Source: Bacteroidales bacterium (GTDB lineage: Bacteria; Bacteroidota; Bacteroidia; Bacteroidales; Muribaculaceae). From it: a DNA stretch of 64,000 nucleotides. The notes beneath the pieces are model-generated. The model did not search any database. It was not told the DNA's origin and saw only the letters and a program-made list of their open reading frames with translations. Positions within the stretch are counted from its first letter, which is position 1. Every line of letters begins with the position of its first letter. A program made the position numbers and the translations under genes. Shown here in pieces: positions 53,142-61,725 of this stretch. Location of the stretch: positions 1-64,000 of the forward strand of contig CAJTFH010000022.1 of assembly GCA_910575545.1 (NCBI GenBank). Direction: 5' to 3'.

Positions 53142-54569
53142 ATGAACCAATCATTTGCCACACCTCCATCTAACCAACGCCTTATCCTCATCTTTCTTGG
53201 CTGGGGAATGGATGCCGCGCCATTTTCATCGTTGTCAAAGCCCGGCTACGACATAATGCTTTTGAGCGATTACTCCGGTTTCAGGCCTGATGAAGACACA
53301 GACCTCCTGGCCGCCAGTATCTGCAACTATCAGGAAATCGTGGTTATGGCGTGGTCTTTCGGCGTAAGGATTGCCGCTGATTTTCTTGCCGGATGGCGTA
53401 GGAAGCTACCGATTACAAGAGCCGTAGCCATAAACGGCACTACGGAACATATCAGCGACAGCTGTGGCATACCACTCCGCATTTTCCAGGGAACATTGGA
53501 AAACCTGTCGCCTCAATCGGTCAGGAAATTCAACCGGCGCATGTTCAACACAGCATCAGAATTCCAGGCATTCATTGAATCAGACGGTTGCAGACGCCCG
53601 TTTGAAAGCCTCCGAAAGGAATTAGAAACATTTGCTGAAATGAATGCCATAGAAGCAGACACGTCGATGTGGGATATGGCAATCATAGGCCTTAACGACG
53701 CCATCATACCGGCCTCAAACCAGCAACTGGCATGGAGAAGCGTCAGCACCAGGCTGCTTGCCGGTGCGCCTCATTTCCCCGACCTGCAACACATAATCGA
53801 CTGCGAAATCATCGATAAACAGCTCGTGGCCCGCAGATTCGCCGGTGCTGCCACCTCATATGGCCAACACGCTTCAGCACAGGAAACCGTGGCAGCAAAG
53901 CTATGGAATCTTGCAAAACCTTTTATCTATGCCAGGATTTCCAACAACACTGGGGACAAAAAACTCGCGGTGCTCGAGGTCGGATGCGGATGCGGCACTC
54001 TGACCCGACATTTCTCACCTCTGTTGGCTAACCATCGAATCGAATTGTGCGACATTGCACCAGCCGCGCCCAGACATATACACCCGGGTGCAACATTCCA
54101 TTGCTGCGACGCGGAGACCGACATGAGCAGTCGCGGGGAATCGACCCTCGACATCGTACTGTCATCATCCACCCTGCAATGGTTCAACTCCCCGCAAACA
54201 TTCCTCCGCAACACCCTGCGGACGCTCCGTCCCGGCGGCATAGCCGCCATATCACTCTTCGGGCCTGAAACTTACAGGGAAATATCCTCCATAACAGGCA
54301 TATCGCTAAACTATCCCGATCTGTCTTCATTGACATCAGCTATCAACAACTGCGCCGAAATGCTCCATTGTGAGGAAACCATACTGACGGAACGCTTCGA
54401 CAATCCCAGGTCGCTGTTACGCCATATGAAGTTAACGGGAGTTAACGCCCTGACTCCACACTCACCGGCTTCAGCCCTCAAACTGTTGCGCAACTACCCC
54501 TTGGCGCCATCAGGCGAAGCACCACTGACCTATCACCCTATCTATCTGATTTTCTCAAAACCGAAATAA
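53142..54569 (+). CDS. bioGC: Fused pimeloyl-ACP methyl ester esterase (BioG) and malonyl-ACP methyltransferase (BioC)
   Basis: Two biotin steps in one 475-residue chain. Residues 1-220 are BioG (DUF452): alpha/beta hydrolase with the nucleophile Ser72 in VMAWSFGVRI, probable Asp186 (GLNDAIIP) and His211 (GAPHFPD). It cleaves the methyl ester of pimeloyl-ACP. From about 225 comes BioC, whose SAM motif is VLEVGCGCGTLTRHF (about 277-291), with SSTLQWF later. BioC methylates malonyl-ACP to disguise it for fatty-acid elongation. Thus the first and last enzymes of pimeloyl synthesis are joined, a fusion known in Bacteroides. Confidence 0.92.
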   Translation: MNQSFATPPSNQRLILIFLGWGMDAAPFSSLSKPGYDIMLLSDYSGFRPDEDTDLLAASICNYQEIVVMAWSFGVRIAADFLAGWRRKLPITRAVAINGTTEHISDSCGIPLRIFQGTLENLSPQSVRKFNRRMFNTASEFQAFIESDGCRRPFESLRKELETFAEMNAIEADTSMWDMAIIGLNDAIIPASNQQLAWRSVSTRLLAGAPHFPDLQHIIDCEIIDKQLVARRFAGAATSYGQHASAQETVAAKLWNLAKPFIYARISNNTGDKKLAVLEVGCGCGTLTRHFSPLLANHRIELCDIAPAAPRHIHPGATFHCCDAETDMSSRGESTLDIVLSSSTLQWFNSPQTFLRNTLRTLRPGGIAAISLFGPETYREISSITGISLNYPDLSSLTSAINNCAEMLHCEETILTERFDNPRSLLRHMKLTGVNALTPHSPASALKLLRNYPLAPSGEAPLTYHPIYLIFSKPK

Positions 54570-54585
54570 ACGCATCTCAACCAAA

Positions 54586-55227
54586 ATGGAAAAAGTATAT
54601 TTCATCAGCGGAATCGACACCGACGCCGGTAAAAGCTATTGCGCAGCATGGTGGGCGCGCCGTATCATGGATGAAGGCCACAGTGTAATCACCCAGAAAT
54701 TCATCCAGACAGGCAACAACGGCTTCTCTGAAGACATCGACGTTCACCGCCGCATCATGGGAACAGGCATGTTTCCCGAAGACATTGACCACACCACTGC
54801 CCCGGTGATTTTCTCTTACCCATGCTCACCGCAACTCGCCGCCCGGCTCGACAACCGCGAAATAGACCTCAGCATAATCGACAAAGCCACCGCCACGCTT
54901 GCCGCCCGCTACGACACCGTTCTCATCGAAGGCGCAGGCGGCTTGATGGTACCGCTGACAGACACGATGTTCACCATCGATTACATCGCATCGCGGCAAC
55001 TCCCCCTGGCACTCACCGTCCACGGCAAACTCGGGTCAATAAACCACATTATACTCTCTCTGGAAGCCATAAAATCACGTGGCATAAACCTGACCAACAT
55101 CCTCTACAATACCCACTTCGACACAGACCCGGTCATAGCCGCCGACACCCGCGCCTTCCTTGGCCGCTACATCAACCACCACTTCCCCACCGCGGAGATT
55201 CTCGACATCCCCACCATAAAATCCTAA
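54586..55227 (+). CDS. bioD: Dethiobiotin synthetase
   Basis: It closes the ureido ring of dethiobiotin from diaminopelargonate, CO2 and ATP. The P-loop is SGIDTDAGKS (residues 7-16; most homologues have GTDT-GKT), and IEGAGGLMVPL is the second nucleotide motif. 213 residues. It is last of the visible bio operon; bioB, needed for the final sulfur insertion, is not in the window. Confidence 0.94.
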   Translation: MEKVYFISGIDTDAGKSYCAAWWARRIMDEGHSVITQKFIQTGNNGFSEDIDVHRRIMGTGMFPEDIDHTTAPVIFSYPCSPQLAARLDNREIDLSIIDKATATLAARYDTVLIEGAGGLMVPLTDTMFTIDYIASRQLPLALTVHGKLGSINHIILSLEAIKSRGINLTNILYNTHFDTDPVIAADTRAFLGRYINHHFPTAEILDIPTIKS

Positions 55228-55295
55228 AAATCAGGGATTTTCGCTACATGCCACAATAAATTTATAACCAATTAGATATCACCTTATAACACATC

Positions 55296-56477
55296 ATGAA
55301 ACTACTACAATTTATAACCGCCATGTTCTGCATGGCCACAGCCGTTACCTACGCCCAAAGCAATTATCCGTTTAACGGCCTTGACATGAACATGGGAACT
55401 CTGTCGAAATTATCAGATGCAAAAACCCGTTCCATAAGCCCTGAAAACTTCACCGGCGAAAAAGGGAAGGGAGGAATGGCCGATCCAGTGCGCGACAAAG
55501 ACAAACGTAATGTTGCAAACGCTTCTCCGGCAGCACGTGATTTAGGCAAAGGATGGAAAGTTAATCCATTCATAATCGTCAAACCGGGAGAGACAATCAC
55601 CATAGCAGAAATCGAAGGTCCGGGCGCCATCCAGCAGATATGGATGACCCCCACAGGCAACTGGAGGTTCTCTATATTGAGAATGTATTGGGACGACGAA
55701 AAAAATCCGTCAGTAGAATGCCCCGTAGGCGACTTCTTCTGTAGCGCTTACAACGAATACGCCCAGCTGTCATCCCTCGCCGTCTGCGTCAATCCCGGCA
55801 GCGCGTTCAATTGCTATTGGAAAATGCCGTTCCGCAAGAAAGCCCGTATCACCCTTGAAAACATCAACACCGCCGAAGAGATGCGTCTCTACTATCAGAT
55901 TAACTATACTCTGACCGACATACCCGACGACGAGGCATACTTTCACGCACAGTTCCGCCGCTCAAATCCCACGCAGAATTCGCTACACACCCTTATCGAC
56001 GGAGTAAAAGGCAAAGGGCAATATGTGGGCACATATCTCGCATGGCGCGTCAATGACAACTGCTGGTGGGGTGAGGGGGAAATCAAATTCTATATGGATG
56101 GCGACAAAGAATATCCCACCATCTGCGGCACAGGAGCCGAGGACTATTTCTGCGGTTCCTATAACTTCGAGAACCCCAAGACGCGCCAATATCAGGAATT
56201 CACCACCCCATATGCCGGTATGCATCAGGTCATCCGCCCCGACGGGCTATACCGCGCTGTAACAGCATTCGGGCTATACCGTTGGCATATCCTCGACCCG
56301 ATCCGGTTCGACAAAGACCTCAGGGTCACCATACAGGATCTCGGCTGGCGTCACGACGGACGATACAATAACCAAAAATCCGACATCTCCTCCACAACCT
56401 TCTGGTATCAGGCCGAACCACATGCCAAATTCCCCCCGCTCCCCTCTAAAGACGACCTCGAAATCCCCCGTTGGTAA
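55296..56477 (+). CDS. GH172 family glycoside hydrolase (DUF2961)
   Basis: A secreted or periplasmic enzyme of 393 residues with a signal peptide (1-20, ending TYA). DUF2961 is now GH172, with characterised difructose-dianhydride I synthase/hydrolases and D-arabinofuranosidases, all acting on furanosides. The two expected acids lie about 21 residues apart: Glu260 or Glu262 (CWWGEGEIKFYMDGD) and Glu282 (CGTGAEDYFCGSYNF). Substrate is not predictable beyond a furanose. It follows bioD after 68 bases and has no clear promoter, so it may be in part cotranscribed with the bio operon although unrelated in function. Confidence 0.88.
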   Translation: MKLLQFITAMFCMATAVTYAQSNYPFNGLDMNMGTLSKLSDAKTRSISPENFTGEKGKGGMADPVRDKDKRNVANASPAARDLGKGWKVNPFIIVKPGETITIAEIEGPGAIQQIWMTPTGNWRFSILRMYWDDEKNPSVECPVGDFFCSAYNEYAQLSSLAVCVNPGSAFNCYWKMPFRKKARITLENINTAEEMRLYYQINYTLTDIPDDEAYFHAQFRRSNPTQNSLHTLIDGVKGKGQYVGTYLAWRVNDNCWWGEGEIKFYMDGDKEYPTICGTGAEDYFCGSYNFENPKTRQYQEFTTPYAGMHQVIRPDGLYRAVTAFGLYRWHILDPIRFDKDLRVTIQDLGWRHDGRYNNQKSDISSTTFWYQAEPHAKFPPLPSKDDLEIPRW

Positions 56478-56647
56478 CCCCCTAAAGAAATTCAACCAAC
56501 AAACTTCAACATAACAGAAACCAGCTCAATGATATGACTAAACCCTAACCAGTTATACTGTTTTAATCATAGCTAACGACAATCCCCTCCATTGAAAATT
56601 AACTGATTTTAAGCGGAGAGGATGGGGAAAATGCAGGAGAAATTTGC

Positions 56648-56697
56648 TAACTTTGCAACGGATTCAACAACGGTGGGGGAGATTGCTTCCCCACCGT
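56648..56697 (+). promoter_or_regulatory. -7 box and leader hairpin of the exonuclease gene
   Basis: TAACTTTG (56648-56655) predicts a start near 56660. A 9-bp hairpin (ACGGTGGGG at 56670-56678 with CCCCACCGT at 56689-56697) then begins the leader, which is about 120 bases long. No T run follows, so it is not a plain terminator. Upstream, 56583-56624 has a weak hairpin that may end the GH172 transcript; the rest of 56478-56783 holds nothing else clear. Confidence 0.45.
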
Positions 56698-56783
56698 CGT
56701 GATATTGACACCGGCACAAGCCAAAGTGTCTGAATATATCTATAATATCTGAATTATCATCAGCGACACCAATCCGACCAACA

Positions 56784-57407
56784 ATGCTGAGCATAACTAA
56801 AGAACAACTGACGGAACTTCCCGAGGTGAAATATCCAGGGAAAGTAATCCTTGTTGATTCGGCTGCAAAAAGCCGGAGCGCTCTGGCATATCTAAACCGG
56901 GTTGAACAGGTGGGATTCGACACGGAAACACGCCCGTCGTTCCAGAAATTCAGGCACTACAACGTGTCGCTGGCACAAATTTCATGTGAAGACGAATGCT
57001 TTCTGTTCCGGTTGAAGCAGATCGGCTCAATCGACAACTTCATGCGTTTCCTCGAAAACGGCAGCGTGCAGAAAATAGGCCTTTCGTTAAAAGACGACTT
57101 CCATTCGCTGGCCAAACTCTCCGAATTCCAGCCCCAAGGCTTCGTCGAGCTCCAGTCGTTTGTGAAAGACTACGAGATTGCCGACAACAGCCTTCAGAAA
57201 ATCTATGGCATCATCTTCCGGCACCGCATATCGAAAAACCAGCGTCTCACCAACTGGGAGGCGCAAGAGCTAACTGAAAGCCAGCAAAATTATGCCGCCA
57301 TCGACGCATGGGCATGTCAACGCATCTACAACCACCTACGCGCCGGAAATTTCCACCCTGAAGAATGCCCGTTCATAAACATAGAGGAAGCAGCGGCGCA
57401 CCCATGA
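56784..57407 (+). CDS. DEDDy-type 3'-5' exonuclease
   Basis: A stand-alone 3'-5' exonuclease domain of the RNase D/WRN type, 207 residues. All acids are visible: Asp46 and Glu48 in GFDTETRP (Exo I), Asp104/105 in LSLKDDFHS (Exo II), and Tyr170 with Asp174 in NYAAIDAWACQRIY (Exo III, the Y-x3-D form). No HRDC or helicase domain is attached. Such short proteins are common in Bacteroidetes and their natural RNA or DNA substrate is not known. It may be cotranscribed with the small membrane protein 42 bases downstream. Confidence 0.9.
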   Translation: MLSITKEQLTELPEVKYPGKVILVDSAAKSRSALAYLNRVEQVGFDTETRPSFQKFRHYNVSLAQISCEDECFLFRLKQIGSIDNFMRFLENGSVQKIGLSLKDDFHSLAKLSEFQPQGFVELQSFVKDYEIADNSLQKIYGIIFRHRISKNQRLTNWEAQELTESQQNYAAIDAWACQRIYNHLRAGNFHPEECPFINIEEAAAHP

Positions 57408-57449
57408 CCGGCCGACATCCTTTTTATAAAAATCCAAGACCATAAACAT

Positions 57450-57638
57450 ATGAAACCCATAATCATACCGGCCCTGCTTCTCATCTATCTTATTGTTATG
57501 ATGGTGTTGGGCTGGCCGTCTTATTGCCAAGGGCAGACCTCTCCCACCCTATATTTCGGAGGTTCGGCGCTTTGCGTGGCATGTATCGTGTTGCTGCATT
57601 TCCATCTGAAACGCACGGCCAAACGTCGTAAATCATAA
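57450..57638 (+). CDS. Small two-helix membrane protein
   Basis: A 62-residue protein with two hydrophobic helices (PIIIPALLLIYLIVMMVLGW at 3-22 and FGGSALCVACIVLLHFHL at 36-53) and a basic tail KRTAKRRKS, giving an inside C-terminus. No family is recognised. It sits between the exonuclease and the prolyl oligopeptidase on the same strand with 42-base gaps on each side, consistent with an operon. Confidence 0.6.
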   Translation: MKPIIIPALLLIYLIVMMVLGWPSYCQGQTSPTLYFGGSALCVACIVLLHFHLKRTAKRRKS

Positions 57639-57680
57639 CACCCTCATATTAACCAGTCACCGACCAGCATTATCATCCAT

Positions 57681-59813
57681 ATGAAAACCAGGAACCTAAT
57701 TCTCCCAGCTATTGCAATCATGGCATCAGCCACATCATGCTCCACCGGAATGAAATATCCGGCAGCGCCGTCAGACAATACCGTCGATGAATATTTTGGA
57801 ATGAAGGTCGCCGACCCATACCGCCCCCTTGAAAACGATACCGCCGATGCAACAACAGCATGGGTAAACGAAGAAAACGCTCTAACCCAAGATTATCTGT
57901 CGGAAATACCTTTCCGCGAAGCATTGCGCAAACGCATCTCATCATTCAACAACTATGTGAAACAGGGCACACCGTGGAAAGATTCCGACAACCGCTACTA
58001 TTTCTACCGGAACGACGGCCTGAAAAACCAGGCTGTCCTTTACCGCACGGCATCGCTTGACCAAGATCCGGAAGTGTTCCTCGACCCCAACACCTTGTCT
58101 GACGACGGCACTGTAGCCCTCACAGGCACATACATGTCAGACGACGGCCGCTACACCGCCTACACCATCTCGAGAAACGGATCAGACTGGACTGAAATCT
58201 ACACCATCGACACGGCCACCGGAAAACAGCTATCCGACCATATCGAATGGGCCAAATTCTCCGGCGCGGCCTGGTGGAAAGACGGCTTCTTCTATAGCGC
58301 CTACGACCGCCCGGAAGAAGGGAAGGAATTTTCAAATGCCAACGAGAACCATCGCATCTACTACCACAAAATGGGCACACCCCAAAGCGACGACCGGCTC
58401 GTGTTTGAAGACAAGAGCAACCCTCTGCATTTCCATTCCGCCGGAGTGTCGACCGACGGCAAGTGGCTGTTTGTCTACACCTCAGGTCAAGGCTTCGGCA
58501 ATGGCCTGATGATGAAAGACCTCACCAATCCCGCAGCCGACTGGGTAATGATAGAACCTTCGCAAGACAATGAAATCAGTGTAATCGATGTCATTGGCAA
58601 CGACCTCTATATGCTCACCTCCGCAGATGCTCCGCGCAAACAGGTAGTGAAAGCACCGGTCGCCAATCCCAAACGCGGAAATTGGACAACCGTAATCCCG
58701 CAGCAGCCGGGAGTGATAGCCTCCGCCGGCTTCTCGGGCAAAGACCTTGTGCTTGACATTGAAAGCGACGCATCGTCGCATCCGGCGATATTCAGAACCG
58801 ACGGCACAAAAGTGCGCGGAATTGAACTGCCCACCCTCGGCACAGTCGACATATCGGCATCTCCGAAAAACGATGAGTTATTCTACAGCTTCACATCATT
58901 CCTCTATCCCTCAACGGCATACAGATATGACAAAACCAGCGGGGAGAGCACACCTGTCACATCGCCGGAAGTCGCCGGATTCAATCCTGATGATTACATC
59001 ACCGAACAGGTGTTCTACACCTCAGCCGACGGAACAAGAATTCCAATGTTCCTCACCTACCGGAAAGATATTATCCGCGACGGCTCAAACCCCGTCTACC
59101 TCTACGGCTACGGCGGTTTCAATGTGTCGTTACCCCCCTCGTTCTCTCCCAACCGCCTCGTATGGCTCGAAAACGGAGGCATCTACGCACAGGCAAACCT
59201 GCGCGGAGGCGCCGAATATGGCGAAGAATGGCATCAGGCCGGAACCAAGCTCAACAAGCAGAACGTGTTCAACGACTTCATTGCGGCAGCCGAATATCTC
59301 ATCACCGAAAACTGGACAACATCAGATAACCTGGTAATCGAAGGTGGAAGCAACGGAGGTCTGCTGGTCGGGGCTGTCACCAACATGCGTCCCGAGCTTT
59401 TCCGCGTAGCCATCCCCCGCGTGGGTGTTATGGATATGATGCGATATCATCTTTTCACCATCGGCTGGAACTGGGCGCCCGATTACGGCACAAGCGCCGA
59501 CTCTCCTGAAATGGCATCCTACCTGCTTGAGTATTCCCCCTTGCATAACATCAAAAACGACGGCACTCCATACCCGGCAATACTCGTCACCACCGCCGAC
59601 CACGATGACCGCGTGGTGCCTGCCCACTCATTCAAATATGCGGCTGCCCTGCAGGCAGCCAACACCGGCGACAGTCCCAAACTTATCCGCATCGACAGCA
59701 AAGCGGGTCATGGTGGAGGGAAACCCGTCAGCAAGGTTATCGACGAATACACCGACATTTATTCATTCATATTCCACAACCTGGGCATAGAACCCGCCTC
59801 GGTTGACAATTAA
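57681..59813 (+). CDS. Prolyl oligopeptidase family serine peptidase, lipoprotein
   Basis: An S9A peptidase that cleaves short peptides after proline, 710 residues. The signal ends in lipobox TSC (about residue 20), so it is envelope-bound. N-terminal linker with EYFGMKVADPYRPLEND, seven-bladed propeller (about 75-430), C-terminal alpha/beta hydrolase with triad Ser557 (EGGSNGGLLVG), Asp in TADHDDRVVP, and His677 (SKAGHGGG). All are intact. The following lipoprotein gene begins within 8 bases of its stop, suggesting a functional pair. Confidence 0.93.
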   Translation: MKTRNLILPAIAIMASATSCSTGMKYPAAPSDNTVDEYFGMKVADPYRPLENDTADATTAWVNEENALTQDYLSEIPFREALRKRISSFNNYVKQGTPWKDSDNRYYFYRNDGLKNQAVLYRTASLDQDPEVFLDPNTLSDDGTVALTGTYMSDDGRYTAYTISRNGSDWTEIYTIDTATGKQLSDHIEWAKFSGAAWWKDGFFYSAYDRPEEGKEFSNANENHRIYYHKMGTPQSDDRLVFEDKSNPLHFHSAGVSTDGKWLFVYTSGQGFGNGLMMKDLTNPAADWVMIEPSQDNEISVIDVIGNDLYMLTSADAPRKQVVKAPVANPKRGNWTTVIPQQPGVIASAGFSGKDLVLDIESDASSHPAIFRTDGTKVRGIELPTLGTVDISASPKNDELFYSFTSFLYPSTAYRYDKTSGESTPVTSPEVAGFNPDDYITEQVFYTSADGTRIPMFLTYRKDIIRDGSNPVYLYGYGGFNVSLPPSFSPNRLVWLENGGIYAQANLRGGAEYGEEWHQAGTKLNKQNVFNDFIAAAEYLITENWTTSDNLVIEGGSNGGLLVGAVTNMRPELFRVAIPRVGVMDMMRYHLFTIGWNWAPDYGTSADSPEMASYLLEYSPLHNIKNDGTPYPAILVTTADHDDRVVPAHSFKYAAALQAANTGDSPKLIRIDSKAGHGGGKPVSKVIDEYTDIYSFIFHNLGIEPASVDN

Positions 59814-59820
59814 TGACGAT

Positions 59821-60762
59821 TTGAGACCGAAACACCTGATATTACGCACACTACTCCTCACCACATCCCTGCCGGTAATGCAATCATGCTTCACCGGAGT
59901 GGAATCCACCCCTAAAATCGACTATAAAGAAGATAAAGGGCAGAAAAACAGCACCTCGGCTGAAGAGGAGATGGCAGCCACATTCAAAGTCGAGCCGTTT
60001 TCCCGATGGGAGAACGGCAAGGCTTTTTATGTTACATCCCCGCGCATATCTCTAGCCCTGACAGGAATATCCCCTCAGACCGTCATGCCGGCATCAGGCG
60101 ACACTATCGTCTACACAGGACGGCGAACCGTTACAGACCTGACCGGCGACGAAATCGTGGAGCTACAGTTCACAATGCCCCGCACCGGATCGGAACTGGC
60201 CTACCGCACCAACTCAACCGTTTCGACATTGACCGGCAGGAATCTTCTCGAGGTGCCGTTCACAATCGACCTGGCATTGGTCGATAACGTGCGCCAGACG
60301 CTGAAAGGAAAAGAACTGTTTGTAAAGACCAACCTGTGGTTCACCCCGGCGGGCAATTCAGTCAACGGACGCAAGTTTGTGAAAGTGGCAGTCACAGATG
60401 TAATCCCCGGCAATGAAGTCTATCCGCTCAAAGTGATATTCACCGACGACAAGGATGTAAGCCGGGCACTGTATATGTCAGCGGCAACAGGTTCACGCTG
60501 GACACCGCGTGAATTCCAGTCGTTGTTCAGCTTCACCAATCCAAGGCAGAACTACCCTCAGATAACAGATGCCATATGGCATAACATCATCAACTCTAAA
60601 GTAGCCAAAGGGATGACAAAACTCGAAGCCACACTCGCCATAGGCTCCCCTTCAAGTATCGACCGGGGGCATGACCATTCGTCGGCATATGAGCGTTGGG
60701 GCTATTCCGACGGAATCTATCTCATATTTGAAGACGGGTTGCTGACACGCCATAACCAATAG
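59821..60762 (+). CDS. Lipoprotein of unknown function
   Basis: A protein of about 313 residues. I chose the TTG at 59821 because it yields a proper lipoprotein signal (RPKHLILRTLLLTTSLPV, lipobox MQSC); the frame also opens with TTG at 59803, inside the preceding stop region. The body has a beta-rich middle (FKVEPFSRWENGKAFYVTSP, TGDEIVELQFTMP) and a C-terminal region with KGMTKLEATLAIGSPSSIDRG and a final WGYSDGIYLIFEDGLL, which resembles the SmpA/BamE-like pattern of outer-membrane lipoproteins. No family is certain. It is translationally coupled to the prolyl oligopeptidase. Confidence 0.6.
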   Translation: MRPKHLILRTLLLTTSLPVMQSCFTGVESTPKIDYKEDKGQKNSTSAEEEMAATFKVEPFSRWENGKAFYVTSPRISLALTGISPQTVMPASGDTIVYTGRRTVTDLTGDEIVELQFTMPRTGSELAYRTNSTVSTLTGRNLLEVPFTIDLALVDNVRQTLKGKELFVKTNLWFTPAGNSVNGRKFVKVAVTDVIPGNEVYPLKVIFTDDKDVSRALYMSAATGSRWTPREFQSLFSFTNPRQNYPQITDAIWHNIINSKVAKGMTKLEATLAIGSPSSIDRGHDHSSAYERWGYSDGIYLIFEDGLLTRHNQ

Positions 60763-60771
60763 CATCACCCA

Positions 60772-60943
60772 AGAGATTGTCTGAAAATTTTTTCCAGCAG
60801 ATTTTTAGAGCTGTTTTTGAGGGAATCTTGAAGGTGGAAGAGGGGGCGATGCGGGCATCGTGACCGATGACAAGCTTGAAATTCGCAAAAAGAGCCTAAA
60901 AACCAACAGACAATCTCATTGAAAAATTTGTAGACAATCTCTA
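60772..60943. mobile_element. 172-bp element with inverted terminal repeats, copy C
   Basis: AGAGATTGTCTGAAAATTTT begins the left end (60772) and its near-complement, ending GTAGACAATCTCT, closes the right (to 60942). About 21 bases pair with two mismatches. A second right-type arm ACAGACAATCTC lies inside at 60906-60917. The interior has no frame. The ends are the same as the short palindromes at 25308-25345 and 26002-26064, so this looks like the full form of a non-autonomous element (MITE) of which those are loop-deleted forms. Confidence 0.5.
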
Positions 60944-60948
60944 AGCAC

Positions 60949-61725
60949 ATGCCCGAAATGCGACTGACTTTCCTTGGAACAGGCACTTCGACCGGAGTGC
61001 CGCAACTACGGTGCGACTGCCCCGTTTGCCATTCAACCGACCCATGCGACCATCGTCTGCGGTGCTCGGCTCTACTTGAATCAGAAGGCAAGAACCTGCT
61101 CATCGACTGCGGCCCTGATTTCAGGCAGCAGATGCTGCGTTTCCACCGTCATGGCGACCTTGATGCCCTCCTAATAACCCACCACCATTACGACCATGTT
61201 GGAGGCACAGACGACCTGCGCCCATACTGCAAAGGGAAAGAGGCATTCCCGGTTTATTGCCAGCCGGTTGTTGCCGACGACATGCGCCGCCGGATGCCTT
61301 ATTGTTTTGAAGAACATCCATATCCGGGTGTTCCCCGCTATGACATCCATCTCATATCACCGCTACATCCGTTCCATGCCGCCGGCATAGAGGTGATGCC
61401 ACTTCCGGTCAACCATTACAAACTCGACATCGTTGGTTTCCGCTTCGGCAGACTGGCCTACATCACCGATGCCAAAACCGTGCCGCAAATCACAATCGAC
61501 ACCCTCCGTGGAATCGATACCCTTGTAATAAACGCCCTCAGAATTGAAGAGCACATATCGCATCTGTCGCTCAAAGAGAGCCTTGCCATAATAGAAGAGA
61601 TATCACCACGCATGGCCTACCTGACCCACATGAGCCATGGCATCGGATTTGAAGCCGACCTGATTCCACGCCTGCCTGAAAACGTTTTACCCGCCCACGA
61701 CGGCATGACAATCACCATTGCATGA
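60949..61725 (+). CDS. PhnP-like metallo-beta-lactamase-fold hydrolase
   Basis: A cytoplasmic metal-dependent hydrolase of 258 residues. The two-metal motif HxHxDH is THHHYDHVGG (His78, His80, Asp82, His83), with later ligands at PVNHYKLD, YITDAKT and LTHMSHG. The N-terminal CDCPVC (residues 22-27) and Cys33 match the extra structural zinc site of PhnP, a cyclic phosphodiesterase. No phosphonate genes are near, so the substrate is open. Its stop overlaps the antiporter start by 4 bases (ATGA). Confidence 0.85.
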   Translation: MPEMRLTFLGTGTSTGVPQLRCDCPVCHSTDPCDHRLRCSALLESEGKNLLIDCGPDFRQQMLRFHRHGDLDALLITHHHYDHVGGTDDLRPYCKGKEAFPVYCQPVVADDMRRRMPYCFEEHPYPGVPRYDIHLISPLHPFHAAGIEVMPLPVNHYKLDIVGFRFGRLAYITDAKTVPQITIDTLRGIDTLVINALRIEEHISHLSLKESLAIIEEISPRMAYLTHMSHGIGFEADLIPRLPENVLPAHDGMTITIA

